From NCBI GenBank assembly GCA_016219985.1, contig JACRJO010000030.1, forward strand, positions 1 through 64,000: 64,000 nt of DNA, given 5' to 3'. Made by a program: the position numbers and the translations under genes. This document shows positions 16,816 to 25,317 of this stretch, piece by piece (the stretch's first letter is position 1; every line of letters begins with the position of its first letter). Source of the stretch: Sphingobacteriales bacterium. GTDB taxonomy: Bacteria; Bacteroidota; Bacteroidia; Chitinophagales; Chitinophagaceae. The notes beneath the pieces were generated by a model that worked only from the letters and a program-made list of their open reading frames with translations, did no database searches and was not told where the DNA came from.

Positions 16816-18633
16816 TTATTTTTTCTTCTTTGTTGAGGTCTTTTTCTTTATGACCGGTTTTTTCTTTGAACTGCTTTTCTTCACCGCTTTCTTTTTAGGC
16901 GGCGGAGGAGTATAGGGCTCGCGTTTAAACCACCAGGTCCTGGTAGTCTTATTGCCCACCAGGTCTTCCACCGTCACTTTCAGTTCATGTATTCCGTAGG
17001 GACAGCGTTCATCGAATATATAAATCCAGTTCCGGCTCTTATCATTGGTAAAGCGAAGCCATTGTCCATTTAATTCAGCCCGGAAATCCCGGATGGCCCC
17101 GAAATTATCGGAAGGGGAAAAGATAATCCGGCTGGCCGGACTCAGGTTTACGGTATCGCCCCGGCCTATATCATCCAGTTCCGGCGGAACCGTATCAAAG
17201 AAGGCCTGGAAATAGCCGAAATCATCGAACTCCGCTCTCAGCCAGCCGTTCTCCTCCCGGGCTTTTTTTATGGAACGGCTGTTGCGATAGGTCCGTTGTA
17301 TCAGCAGTTTATTTTCCATGCCCGCCGGCACTGTACGAAAGGGTTTGATCCGTACGATAAACGGTGTATGCACCGGTATATCTGCATCATTCACCTGGTG
17401 AGCGGCGGAAACCGCGCTGGCCGGGACCGAAGAATTATTGCGGGCATAGTAAGACCTGACGGTATCGTACAGGCTGCTGCTCCCCATATTCAGCTCAAAA
17501 TCCGGTTTGGATAAAACGGTTTTCTGATTGGGTATAAAATAAAATGCATCCGGTTGCCGGTAAACAGGCCGGGCCAGGCTGTCATTATATTTTAACCGGA
17601 AATTGAGTTGCGCCAGGTTTCCATTGGCATCCCTGACATCCACCCGCACACTATGCAGGAGGGTGTCCGTGAGCGTGATAATCCCGTTGCCATTCATGCG
17701 CTGGTAAACCCGGCCCGCATCTCCTGGTAATACCGATAAATGCTGCAGCCAGCCTCCGCCATTGTACCGGTATTTATAGTCCACCTGCGCGTTCATATAA
17801 ACCGTTTCATCATAATCCAGGCTATCCAGTACAAAAGACAGCTGCGGCAGGCTATCGAGGTAAAGGGTAGCCGAATAAATACCATTCGGATTGGTGGAAC
17901 CCGAAACCCGGTCATAGGCCTGTAGGGCAAAACTGGTTCTTGAGCTGCCGGTTTCGATAACCGGGATTTTCGCAAGGGTATAACCACTGTCCGTATTTTT
18001 CAGGGAGTAAAACAGGGGTGACTGGTCATACACGGAACGGTTACGGTCATACAAGGCCAGCTTCACCAGGGCCGGGGGAATATGATCCGTTACCGGGAAT
18101 CCAAAGAGCTGGGGGTTCAGCCGCCGGGAGGTTTTCGTATCAAAAATTTCAAAGTGCAGGTGAGGTCCCTGGGAGCCCCCGGTATTCCCGCTGTAGGCAA
18201 TAAAGGTGCCCTTACTCAGCGGGAATTTATCTTTCGGAATATCCAGTTCCAGCGCCCAGGATTCCTGCGCATATTGCTGCGCTGTAACCCAGGCTTCGAG
18301 CTCGGGATAAAAATCGTTAAGATGCCCGTATAAAGTAGAAAGCCCGTTCGGGTGATTAATGATGATGAAGCGGCCAAAACTCTGCGGCCGGATCCCTATT
18401 TTGGCAATATAGCCCTGGGCGGCGGCATAGACCGGCAGGTTTTCCTTAGCCTGGGTCCGGATATCCAGTCCCATATGCCAGTGATTGGGTCTCAGCTCCC
18501 CGAAATTAGCGGATAGCTCCATCGGGATCCCCAGTGGATTGCGGAAATAACCCTGGGGATAGGCCGGTCCATCCTGTGAAAGAGCCGGAACAGCATAGCA
18601 GCAAAGAAAAAAAAGGATCAGCCTTATGTGCAT
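16816..18633 (-). CDS. Secreted M23 peptidoglycan peptidase with Lys-rich tail
   Basis: Encodes 605 residues with a signal peptide (ending ALSQDG). The M23 domain comes early (about 20-190), with NHWHMGLD and HLHFE as the zinc ligands, so it should be an active endopeptidase in the periplasm. A long beta-rich region follows (about 200-560), perhaps an Ig-like or adhesive part, and the chain ends in a lysine-rich tail (KKKAVKKSSSKKK), which is unusual and might bind a polyanion. It lies 2 bases upstream of bcp on the same strand; the link with peroxide defence is unclear. Confidence 0.9.
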   Translation of the reverse strand: MHIRLILFFLCCYAVPALSQDGPAYPQGYFRNPLGIPMELSANFGELRPNHWHMGLDIRTQAKENLPVYAAAQGYIAKIGIRPQSFGRFIIINHPNGLSTLYGHLNDFYPELEAWVTAQQYAQESWALELDIPKDKFPLSKGTFIAYSGNTGGSQGPHLHFEIFDTKTSRRLNPQLFGFPVTDHIPPALVKLALYDRNRSVYDQSPLFYSLKNTDSGYTLAKIPVIETGSSRTSFALQAYDRVSGSTNPNGIYSATLYLDSLPQLSFVLDSLDYDETVYMNAQVDYKYRYNGGGWLQHLSVLPGDAGRVYQRMNGNGIITLTDTLLHSVRVDVRDANGNLAQLNFRLKYNDSLARPVYRQPDAFYFIPNQKTVLSKPDFELNMGSSSLYDTVRSYYARNNSSVPASAVSAAHQVNDADIPVHTPFIVRIKPFRTVPAGMENKLLIQRTYRNSRSIKKAREENGWLRAEFDDFGYFQAFFDTVPPELDDIGRGDTVNLSPASRIIFSPSDNFGAIRDFRAELNGQWLRFTNDKSRNWIYIFDERCPYGIHELKVTVEDLVGNKTTRTWWFKREPYTPPPPKKKAVKKSSSKKKPVIKKKTSTKKKK

Positions 18634-18880
18634 GTAAGGAATTAACTATTGACGAATTAAATACGCAACAAATCTACCCCCAAATTGGATAAGAACTATT
18701 CCAGTTTAACATTATTGATTTGAAAGCCCGGGGTCAGAATTATAATTTCTTATCTTGGAACACCCTACCAGGCGCCATCCGCGCAGGAACGGTTGTGGGG
18801 GCTGTTTCGGTAAGTGTGGCGGGAGACTACGGAAGAGTTAAATTTTATTATTACTAACTACGTCGCATAAACTATTTATC

Positions 18881-19081
18881 ATGAAATATTTCGTCGTTCT
18901 GCTATCAGGAATTGTATTGCTGTTAACATTTTTAAGACTGATCTATATCCTCTTTGAGCCAAGGTTCATGACCCATAAGATTTTCAAATTTCCGAATGAC
19001 AAATGGTCAATTGCGGCCTATTATTTATGTGCAATGACCCTGTTACTGATACTAATTTTACTTAAACTTGATTTACTATAA
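18881..19081 (+). CDS. Small two-helix membrane protein, 66 residues
   Basis: ATG at 18881 to TAA. It has two hydrophobic helices (about 3-25 and 44-66) joined by a short charged loop (RFMTHKIFKFPNDKW). The base composition is more A+T-rich than the neighbours. Upstream 18634-18880 has no gene signal; the stretch from 18840 has AT-rich bases (TTATTATTACTAACTA) that could hold a promoter. I do not recognise it and it may be a recent or decaying gene. Confidence 0.5.
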   Translation: MKYFVVLLSGIVLLLTFLRLIYILFEPRFMTHKIFKFPNDKWSIAAYYLCAMTLLLILILLKLDLL

Positions 19082-19392
19082 AAGATTTATTCTCTCTGCA
19101 GGTCTCTTACTTTAAAAGCCGCCCCTTTCCAAATCGTTCCGACCCGGATGCCTTGATCGCACAGTTTCTCTGCTATCCAAAATTTGCTCAGACTCCGGGA
19201 GGGAAAAATATATTTTAGTAATACTATGAGAAATCTCATTATTAGTTTTTTAGTACTGACCCTGAGCCCGGTTATTACACATTGTTTCGATATTGAATAA
19301 TTAAGTTTCCTGAAATTATTGCCTGTACCGGGTTTCAGCGTATTTTGTAATGGATACAGATTTGAAATCTGTATCTTTTTAGCCTGTTCATT
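19082..19392 (+). other. Intergenic stretch with one tiny possible ORF
   Basis: About 310 bases without a clear gene. ATG at 19225 opens a 24-codon frame (MRNLIISFLVLTLSPVITHC, ending FDIE) to TAA at 19297-19299, which looks like a signal peptide with no mature part and could be a gene remnant. The rest has no hairpin or repeat I would defend. Confidence 0.4.
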
Positions 19393-19962
19393 ATGTCAAA
19401 ACTTCCCTGGCTTTTACCGGTCTCCATCCTCCTGTACGCCTGCCCGTACGAATCCAATGTAGCACTGGAGAGCGCCCCCGTGGAACCGGTGGATACCAGT
19501 CTCAACGGCTACTGGTACGGCATCGTAAAAGACGGCAGTGACTTTTTTGGCATCGAGGCCCTGGAGATCAGCCGGCAGTCCGATTCGGTTTATTCCATTA
19601 CCCGTTACGGGAAAGTTGTGAAAGGCGATATGATCTTACCCGATACCGCTTTTTTTACCGGGTTTACATCCCGGGTACAGGACCAGCAGTTTATGAATAT
19701 CAGCGGAACAGAACAGGAGCAACCCGCTCATAAACCCGGCACCCCAAAAAGGACCTGGTATCTCGCTGCCTTCAGTCGCCGGAATGATACCCTCGATGTC
19801 CGGACCCTTACCGAAACCTTTACGACCCGCAAATTCTTTCAGCGCCCGGGAGACCTCAAACAACTGGTTCTTGATATGGGTCAAAAGAATAACATCTTTG
19901 ATGATCTCTTCTCCCTTTCCTACCGCAAAATAGCCAAACCGGTCTCTTTCCAGTCCCGGTAA
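19393..19962 (+). CDS. Lipoprotein, function unknown
   Basis: Encodes 189 residues from ATG 19393. A lipobox is plain (SILLYAC, the cysteine near residue 17), so it is probably anchored in the outer membrane. The mature chain begins with an acidic, proline-rich linker and a domain with GYWYGIVKDGSDFFG and an EISRQSDSVYSITRYGKV strand region, perhaps a lipocalin-like or calycin-like barrel. No family was recognised. The gene ends 115 bases before carB but has no obvious link to pyrimidine synthesis. Confidence 0.75.
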   Translation: MSKLPWLLPVSILLYACPYESNVALESAPVEPVDTSLNGYWYGIVKDGSDFFGIEALEISRQSDSVYSITRYGKVVKGDMILPDTAFFTGFTSRVQDQQFMNISGTEQEQPAHKPGTPKRTWYLAAFSRRNDTLDVRTLTETFTTRKFFQRPGDLKQLVLDMGQKNNIFDDLFSLSYRKIAKPVSFQSR

Positions 19963-19994
19963 AATTGGGGGGAAATTTTTCCGGCTCCTGCCCC

Positions 19995-20023
19995 TTCAAA
20001 ACCCTCCGATTCCCCTACTTTTG
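19995..20023 (+). promoter_or_regulatory. Candidate carB promoter
   Basis: TACTTTTG at 20016-20023 is an exact match to TAnnTTTG. An imperfect TTC element lies 18 bases upstream (19995-19997) in place of TTG. The start of transcription would be near 20030, leaving a leader of about 48 bases. Confidence 0.5.
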
Positions 20024-20077
20024 CGCAATTTGTTTTTTCATAACGATTCTGGCCAGCAACCCACTTAAAAACAAAAA

Positions 20078-22903
20078 ATGCCAAAAGACAATTCGATCCA
20101 ATCGGTGCTGATTATCGGCTCCGGCCCCATTATCATCGGACAAGCCTGTGAATTTGACTACTCCGGCACCCAGGCTGCCCGTAGTTTGCGGGAAGAAGGC
20201 GTGAAAGTAATCCTGATCAACAGTAACCCGGCCACCATTATGACGGACCCCATGATGGCAGACCGGGTTTATCTTTTACCACTGACCGTGGAGAGCATCG
20301 AAAAAATTCTCCAGGAAAACCAGGTCGATGCGGTGCTGCCTACAATGGGCGGACAAACCGCGCTCAACCTGGCCAAGGAAGCCGAGGACCTGGGCATCTG
20401 GAAACAATACAATGTCCGCCTGATCGGGGTGGATATCAAAGCCATTGATAAGGCCGAAGACCGGGAAAAATTCCGCCAGTGGATGATCGGGTTAGGCGTT
20501 CCCGTTGCCATTGCCAAAACAGCCAACTCCTTCCTCGAAGGCAAGGAATATGCCCAGGAGATCGGGTTCCCCCTGGTAATCCGTCCCTCTTTTACCCTCG
20601 GCGGAACCGGCGGTGGTTTTGTACACGATAAAGATGAACTGGACGAAGCCCTGAACCGGGGCCTGCAGGCCTCCCCCATTCATGAAGTGCTGGTGGAAAA
20701 GGCGGTACTGGGCTGGAAGGAATTTGAATTAGAGCTGCTCCGTGATTCGGCCGATAATGTCTGCATCATCTGCACCGTTGAAAATTTCGATCCTATGGGC
20801 GTGCATACAGGCGATTCCATCACCGTGGCCCCGGCCATGACCCTGAGTGATACGGGTATGCAACTGATGCGGAATACCGCGATCAAAATGATGCGGGATC
20901 TCGGCAATTTTGCCGGTGGTTGCAATGTGCAGTTTGCCATGAGCCCCGATACCGAAGAGATCATTGCCATTGAGATTAATCCCCGGGTAAGCCGCTCCTC
21001 CGCCCTGGCCAGTAAGGCCACCGGTTACCCCATTGCCAAGATCGCAGCCAAACTCGCCATCGGGTACAACCTGGATGAACTCGAGAACCAGATCACCAAA
21101 ACTACCTCCGCCTATTTTGAACCGGCCCTTGATTACGTGATCGTGAAGATCCCGCGCTGGAATTTCGACAAGTTCAAAGGCGCCAATGATACCCTCGGTC
21201 TCCAGATGAAAAGTGTGGGAGAAGTGATGGCCATCGGCCGGAGTTTCACCGAAGCGATCCAGAAAGCCTGCCAGAGCCTGGAGAACAATGCCGTGGGACT
21301 GGGCTATTACGGCAAGAGCATGATGCATGCAGAAGCCCTGCTGGAATATATTAAAACCCCGAAATGGGACCGGATCTTCCGGATCAAAGACGCCCTGATG
21401 GCGGGCATTTCGGTGGGTACGATCTCCAAAGCCACCAACGGGATAGACCGCTGGTTCCTCTATGAGATCCAGAAGATCTGCAACCTGGAAAAGGAAATCG
21501 CGAAATACGATCTCGATTCACTCCCCACCGAACTGCTGCGGGAAGCCAAGGTCAATGGGTTCAGTGATGAACAGATTAGCCGCATCCTCGAACACGGGGA
21601 TGAAGAAGATGTGTATAATAAGCGGAAAGCCGCCGGCATCACCCGGGTGTACAAAATGGTGGATACCTGCTCCGCGGAATTTGAAGCCCAAACCCCCTAT
21701 TTCTACTCAACCTTTGAAGGAGGCAACAGCAACGAGAGCAAAGTGTCTGATAAAAAGAAGATCATCGTGCTGGGCAGCGGCCCCAACCGGATCGGCCAGG
21801 GTATTGAGTTTGACTATTGTTGCGTACACGGTTTAATGGCGCTCAAGGAATGCGGCTACGAGGCCATCATGGTCAATTGTAACCCCGAAACCGTGAGTAC
21901 CGATTTTGACATGGCCGGCAAACTCTATTTCGAGCCGGTATACTGGGAACATCTCTGGGAGATCGTTGAACATGAAAAACCCGATGGGGTGATTGTACAG
22001 TTAGGCGGGCAAACCGCGCTGAAGCTGGCCGAAAAACTCACGCAAAAAGGAATCCGGATCGTGGGCACTTCCTATGACAGCCTCGATATCGCCGAGGACC
22101 GGGGTCGTTTCAGTGATATGCTGAAAGAACTGGAAATCCCCTACCCGGAATATGGCACGGCCTGGTCCGTGGACGAAGCCATTGAAGTGGCCAACAAAGT
22201 GGGTTACCCCGTACTGGTACGTCCTTCCTATGTATTGGGAGGACAGCGCATGCGGATCGTACTCAATGATGAGGAAGTGGAAAAAGCCGTGGTCAGCCTG
22301 CTGAAACATATTCCTGGTAACAAGATCCTCGTGGATCATTTTCTCGACCGTTGCCAGGAAGCCGAGATCGATGCGATCTGCGACGGGGAAAAATTCCATG
22401 TAATGGGTATTATGGAACATATCGAACCCGCCGGTATCCACAGCGGTGACAGCAATGCGGTATTGCCCGCTTTCAACCTGACCCCGCTGGAAATACAGGA
22501 TATGGTGGATTATGCCAAGAAGATCGCCCTGAAGCTGAATGTAAAAGGATTAATGAATATACAGTTCGCGATCAAAGAAGGAAAGGTATTTGTAATTGAA
22601 GCCAATCCCCGGGCTTCCCGCACCACGCCCTTTATTGCCAAGGCCTATAATAAGCCTTACCTGAATTATGCCACTAAAGTGATGCTGGGAGAAATGAAGG
22701 TCGCGGATATCCCGGAAGAGAAACACCTCGATGGTTTCGCGATCAAAGAACCCGTGTTCAGCTTCAATAAATTCCCCGGGGTCAGCCGGGAACTTGGTCC
22801 CGAAATGAAATCGACCGGTGAAGCCATCCGCTTCATCAAAGACCTGCGTGATCCGTACTTCCGCCAGTTGTACAAGGACCGCAGTATGTACCTTAGTAAA
22901 TAA
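20078..22903 (+). CDS. carB: Carbamoyl-phosphate synthase large subunit without the C-terminal regulatory domain
   Basis: Makes carbamoyl phosphate from bicarbonate, ATP and ammonia supplied by the small subunit, for pyrimidines and arginine. The 941 residues hold two halves: IGSGPIIIGQACEFDYSG (about 13-30), first ATP-grasp (about 128-340), middle oligomerisation helices (about 400-550), then GSGPNRIGQGIEFDY and the second ATP-grasp. E. coli CarB is about 1073 residues and ends in a regulatory domain for UMP and ornithine; that domain is absent here and the chain ends at KDRSMYLSK. Short CarB occurs in Bacteroidota, so this is likely natural. carA is not in the window. Confidence 0.97.
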   Translation: MPKDNSIQSVLIIGSGPIIIGQACEFDYSGTQAARSLREEGVKVILINSNPATIMTDPMMADRVYLLPLTVESIEKILQENQVDAVLPTMGGQTALNLAKEAEDLGIWKQYNVRLIGVDIKAIDKAEDREKFRQWMIGLGVPVAIAKTANSFLEGKEYAQEIGFPLVIRPSFTLGGTGGGFVHDKDELDEALNRGLQASPIHEVLVEKAVLGWKEFELELLRDSADNVCIICTVENFDPMGVHTGDSITVAPAMTLSDTGMQLMRNTAIKMMRDLGNFAGGCNVQFAMSPDTEEIIAIEINPRVSRSSALASKATGYPIAKIAAKLAIGYNLDELENQITKTTSAYFEPALDYVIVKIPRWNFDKFKGANDTLGLQMKSVGEVMAIGRSFTEAIQKACQSLENNAVGLGYYGKSMMHAEALLEYIKTPKWDRIFRIKDALMAGISVGTISKATNGIDRWFLYEIQKICNLEKEIAKYDLDSLPTELLREAKVNGFSDEQISRILEHGDEEDVYNKRKAAGITRVYKMVDTCSAEFEAQTPYFYSTFEGGNSNESKVSDKKKIIVLGSGPNRIGQGIEFDYCCVHGLMALKECGYEAIMVNCNPETVSTDFDMAGKLYFEPVYWEHLWEIVEHEKPDGVIVQLGGQTALKLAEKLTQKGIRIVGTSYDSLDIAEDRGRFSDMLKELEIPYPEYGTAWSVDEAIEVANKVGYPVLVRPSYVLGGQRMRIVLNDEEVEKAVVSLLKHIPGNKILVDHFLDRCQEAEIDAICDGEKFHVMGIMEHIEPAGIHSGDSNAVLPAFNLTPLEIQDMVDYAKKIALKLNVKGLMNIQFAIKEGKVFVIEANPRASRTTPFIAKAYNKPYLNYATKVMLGEMKVADIPEEKHLDGFAIKEPVFSFNKFPGVSRELGPEMKSTGEAIRFIKDLRDPYFRQLYKDRSMYLSK

Positions 22904-22910
22904 AAAAAAT

Positions 22911-22945
22911 ACCTGTTATCCGGCTTTGAAACCTGGATAACAGGT
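22911..22945. terminator. Hairpin after carB
   Basis: ACCTGTTATCC (22911-22921) pairs perfectly with GGATAACAGGT (22935-22945) across 13 bases. It follows the carB stop by 7 bases. On the plus strand it lacks a T run; on the minus strand it is followed by TATTTTTTTTA. It probably ends carB transcription. Confidence 0.65.
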
Positions 22946-23235
22946 GTTAATGGTTAACGGCCTCCGATGGAATCCCCGTGGTTGGTTTGGTTGTCGTTAT
23001 TTATCAGAACGATGGCTTGCAAAATCAATGCTTACCAAAGCTACTGTGCGGCAGGGCCCTCCCCATTTTTTTATTCCGGGTTTATTTGTGCCGTGACACA
23101 TCCTTTCTTTTACTTATATCATCCTACTGCCATGTTTTTCAGGTGTTTACAAACAATTACTCCCTGATTTAATTTGGCGCATTAACCGGCTTATTGTATT
23201 TTCATTGGCTATTTACTGCTTGAATGATTTAAATC
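22946..23235. other. Intergenic region, nothing found
   Basis: About 290 bases between the carB hairpin and the helical-repeat protein. Open frames here are short, overlapping and poor in coding features. I see no repeat, promoter or RNA signature that I would report. Confidence 0.55.
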
Positions 23236-24792
23236 GTGAAGCCCGCATCCGGTTTTATATGGCAGCTCATCCATTCGCTGGACAGCAATGAGAAATTATT
23301 CTTTAAACGGAATTTCGCCCCCTGCGTATCCCCCGGCCAGCGATTGTACATCCGTTTATTTGATGCCATTGCCGCGCAAAAGGAATACGATGAAGCGGCT
23401 ATCCTGAAAAAATTCCAGCCCGGCCTGAACAAGAAGAACATTGCCTACCAGAAACATTACCTGCACCGGCAGATCTGCGAGGCATTAGTGCAGTACGATG
23501 GCAGGAAGAATCCCGGTCATGATATTTATGCCAGTATTCAGCTGATCAGGATCTACCGGAAAAAAGGACTCTACGCGGAAGCTTTTGCGCTCTGGAAAAA
23601 AGCAGTGGAAAAAGCAAGGACAGCCGAAGCCTTTGCCCTGCTGAACCTGTTAAAGACCGAATTTGAAAAAATGATCATTTTCAGTCATACCCATTCCGGG
23701 TACGATGAGCTGCTGTCCCTTTTCAAAAAAAATGCGATCACGTACTCGGAATATGCCGAACTGATCACCCTGCGGGATGTCTATACGGAAACCCTGCTGC
23801 TGAAGCGAAAGACCCATCTCGGGCAGGATGACCTGCTCCGGGAAAGGATCAGCAGCCTGATGGAAAAAGTCAACCGGGCGGATACGGTCAACCACGGTCA
23901 TTCCTTCTGGTACAGGCATTATTACTTTATGAGCAAGGCCACCCTGCTCTACCTGGAGAATGATATGGCCGGGTCATTGGGTATTCTGCAGGAGCTGTTT
24001 GCTGACTGGAAAAAAAACAAGCGTTTCCTCGCCACGCACGGGGAGTTTTATATCGAACTGCTGTACATGATCAATTACGCAGGCATCCTGAACGGCTCCT
24101 ATGCCGTTGTCACCGCCATCTTTAATGATGAACTGAACCATGAAATCCGGGACAAGACCCAGCGGGCTTATTTCGAAGCAATAAAATACCTGGCCCTGAA
24201 TAAAATTTACAATAAGACCGCCGCCTACGATGAAGTGCAAAAGCTGCTGGTCTTTATGAAGTCAAAATACAAATTATGGGAACCGGTCTTAAATGAAGAG
24301 CTGAACAGTACGGTCACCCTCTCACTGGGCATCGGTTGCTTTGTACTGGAACAGTATGATGATGCGCTTTATTTCATCAAAAGAGCCACCACTTATTTCC
24401 GGGAAGCCACCCGGGAAGAACACGCGTCCGTGGCGCAGTTATTACTGCTCCTGATCCGCTATAATCTGAATAATCCCCGCCTTTTTGATGCCCAGTACCG
24501 GGCCACCTACCAGTATTTTTACAAGAAGAAAAAGAAAGCTCCCTTTGAACAGGCCCTGGTACAATGCCTGCACCGGGCTTATTATATGAAAGACAACCGG
24601 ATGATCAGGGATGAATTCAGGAAAACGCTGGAACTGCTGGCCCCCACCCAGGAACAGGTATCACAGCAACGTACATTCGCTATTTTTAATTTCCCGGGAT
24701 GGCTGAACAGTAAGATACAGCGGATCACTTACCGCCAGTACGTGGAGAAAAAAGTAAAATCGGGAACAACCCTGACTGAAATAACCATCTGA
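23236..24792 (+). CDS. Large helical-repeat protein, function unknown
   Basis: Encodes 518 residues from GTG 23236. The chain is nearly all helical, with degenerate TPR-like pairs (YAEAFALWKKAVEKAR, then DDALYFIKRATTYFREA), and no signal peptide, so it is probably cytoplasmic. The start has a helix-rich stretch (LDSNEKLFFKRNF) that I recall from conserved Bacteroidota hypothetical proteins. TPR-like proteins mediate protein contacts; no partner is evident. It overlaps nothing and is followed by the DinB-like gene after 1 base. Confidence 0.75.
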   Translation: MKPASGFIWQLIHSLDSNEKLFFKRNFAPCVSPGQRLYIRLFDAIAAQKEYDEAAILKKFQPGLNKKNIAYQKHYLHRQICEALVQYDGRKNPGHDIYASIQLIRIYRKKGLYAEAFALWKKAVEKARTAEAFALLNLLKTEFEKMIIFSHTHSGYDELLSLFKKNAITYSEYAELITLRDVYTETLLLKRKTHLGQDDLLRERISSLMEKVNRADTVNHGHSFWYRHYYFMSKATLLYLENDMAGSLGILQELFADWKKNKRFLATHGEFYIELLYMINYAGILNGSYAVVTAIFNDELNHEIRDKTQRAYFEAIKYLALNKIYNKTAAYDEVQKLLVFMKSKYKLWEPVLNEELNSTVTLSLGIGCFVLEQYDDALYFIKRATTYFREATREEHASVAQLLLLLIRYNLNNPRLFDAQYRATYQYFYKKKKKAPFEQALVQCLHRAYYMKDNRMIRDEFRKTLELLAPTQEQVSQQRTFAIFNFPGWLNSKIQRITYRQYVEKKVKSGTTLTEITI

Positions 24793-24793
24793 T

Positions 24794-25264
24794 ATGAATA
24801 AAGAAATAACAGCCCTCGCCGGGCGCATGGAAAATCTTCTTTACGGGGAACCCTGGTTTGGCCGCCCTGTATTTCCCCTCCTCGAAGAAACAGACGAAAG
24901 CAAGGTGTTCCTGAAACCCGGGGACACGGAACACAGCCTCTGCGAACTGCTCTGGCATATGATCACCTGGGCGGAATTCACCCTGAAAAGGGTGGAAAAA
25001 GAAACAGAAACCGACCAGGCCGCTTTTGAAAAAAGGGACTGGCGGCCCATTGACCCCGGCTTCCATACCTGGAAAAAAGGCGTGGCTGAACTGAAATCCC
25101 TGCATACACAATTAGTGTCGCGTCTCCGGGAAAAAGAGGACAGCTTCCTCGACGAAAAAGTAGATTACCGCACCTACGATTTCAGGTTCCTGCTGAACGG
25201 GCTGATGGAACATAATATTTACCACCTGGGCCAGATCGCTTACCTGCAGAAACTCCTCCGCTGA
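24794..25264 (+). CDS. DinB-like four-helix protein
   Basis: Encodes 156 residues. The fold shows a metal-binding set of histidines: LLWHMITW (about 50-58) and HNIYHLGQI near the C-terminus, typical of the DinB/YfiT superfamily. Members include thiol transferases and damage-inducible proteins of unknown role. It begins 1 base after the preceding stop (TGATATG), which argues for translational coupling with the helical-repeat protein. Confidence 0.85.
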   Translation: MNKEITALAGRMENLLYGEPWFGRPVFPLLEETDESKVFLKPGDTEHSLCELLWHMITWAEFTLKRVEKETETDQAAFEKRDWRPIDPGFHTWKKGVAELKSLHTQLVSRLREKEDSFLDEKVDYRTYDFRFLLNGLMEHNIYHLGQIAYLQKLLR

Positions 25265-25317
25265 CCATACCCGGAAAGTAGTATTGCGGGCCTTGCTGCG
25301 AATTTTTAATTTCAGGC

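Noticed and set aside
22967..23167. Overlapping short plus-strand frames after carB
   Set aside because: Two frames of similar length overlap each other, with odd composition and no start context.
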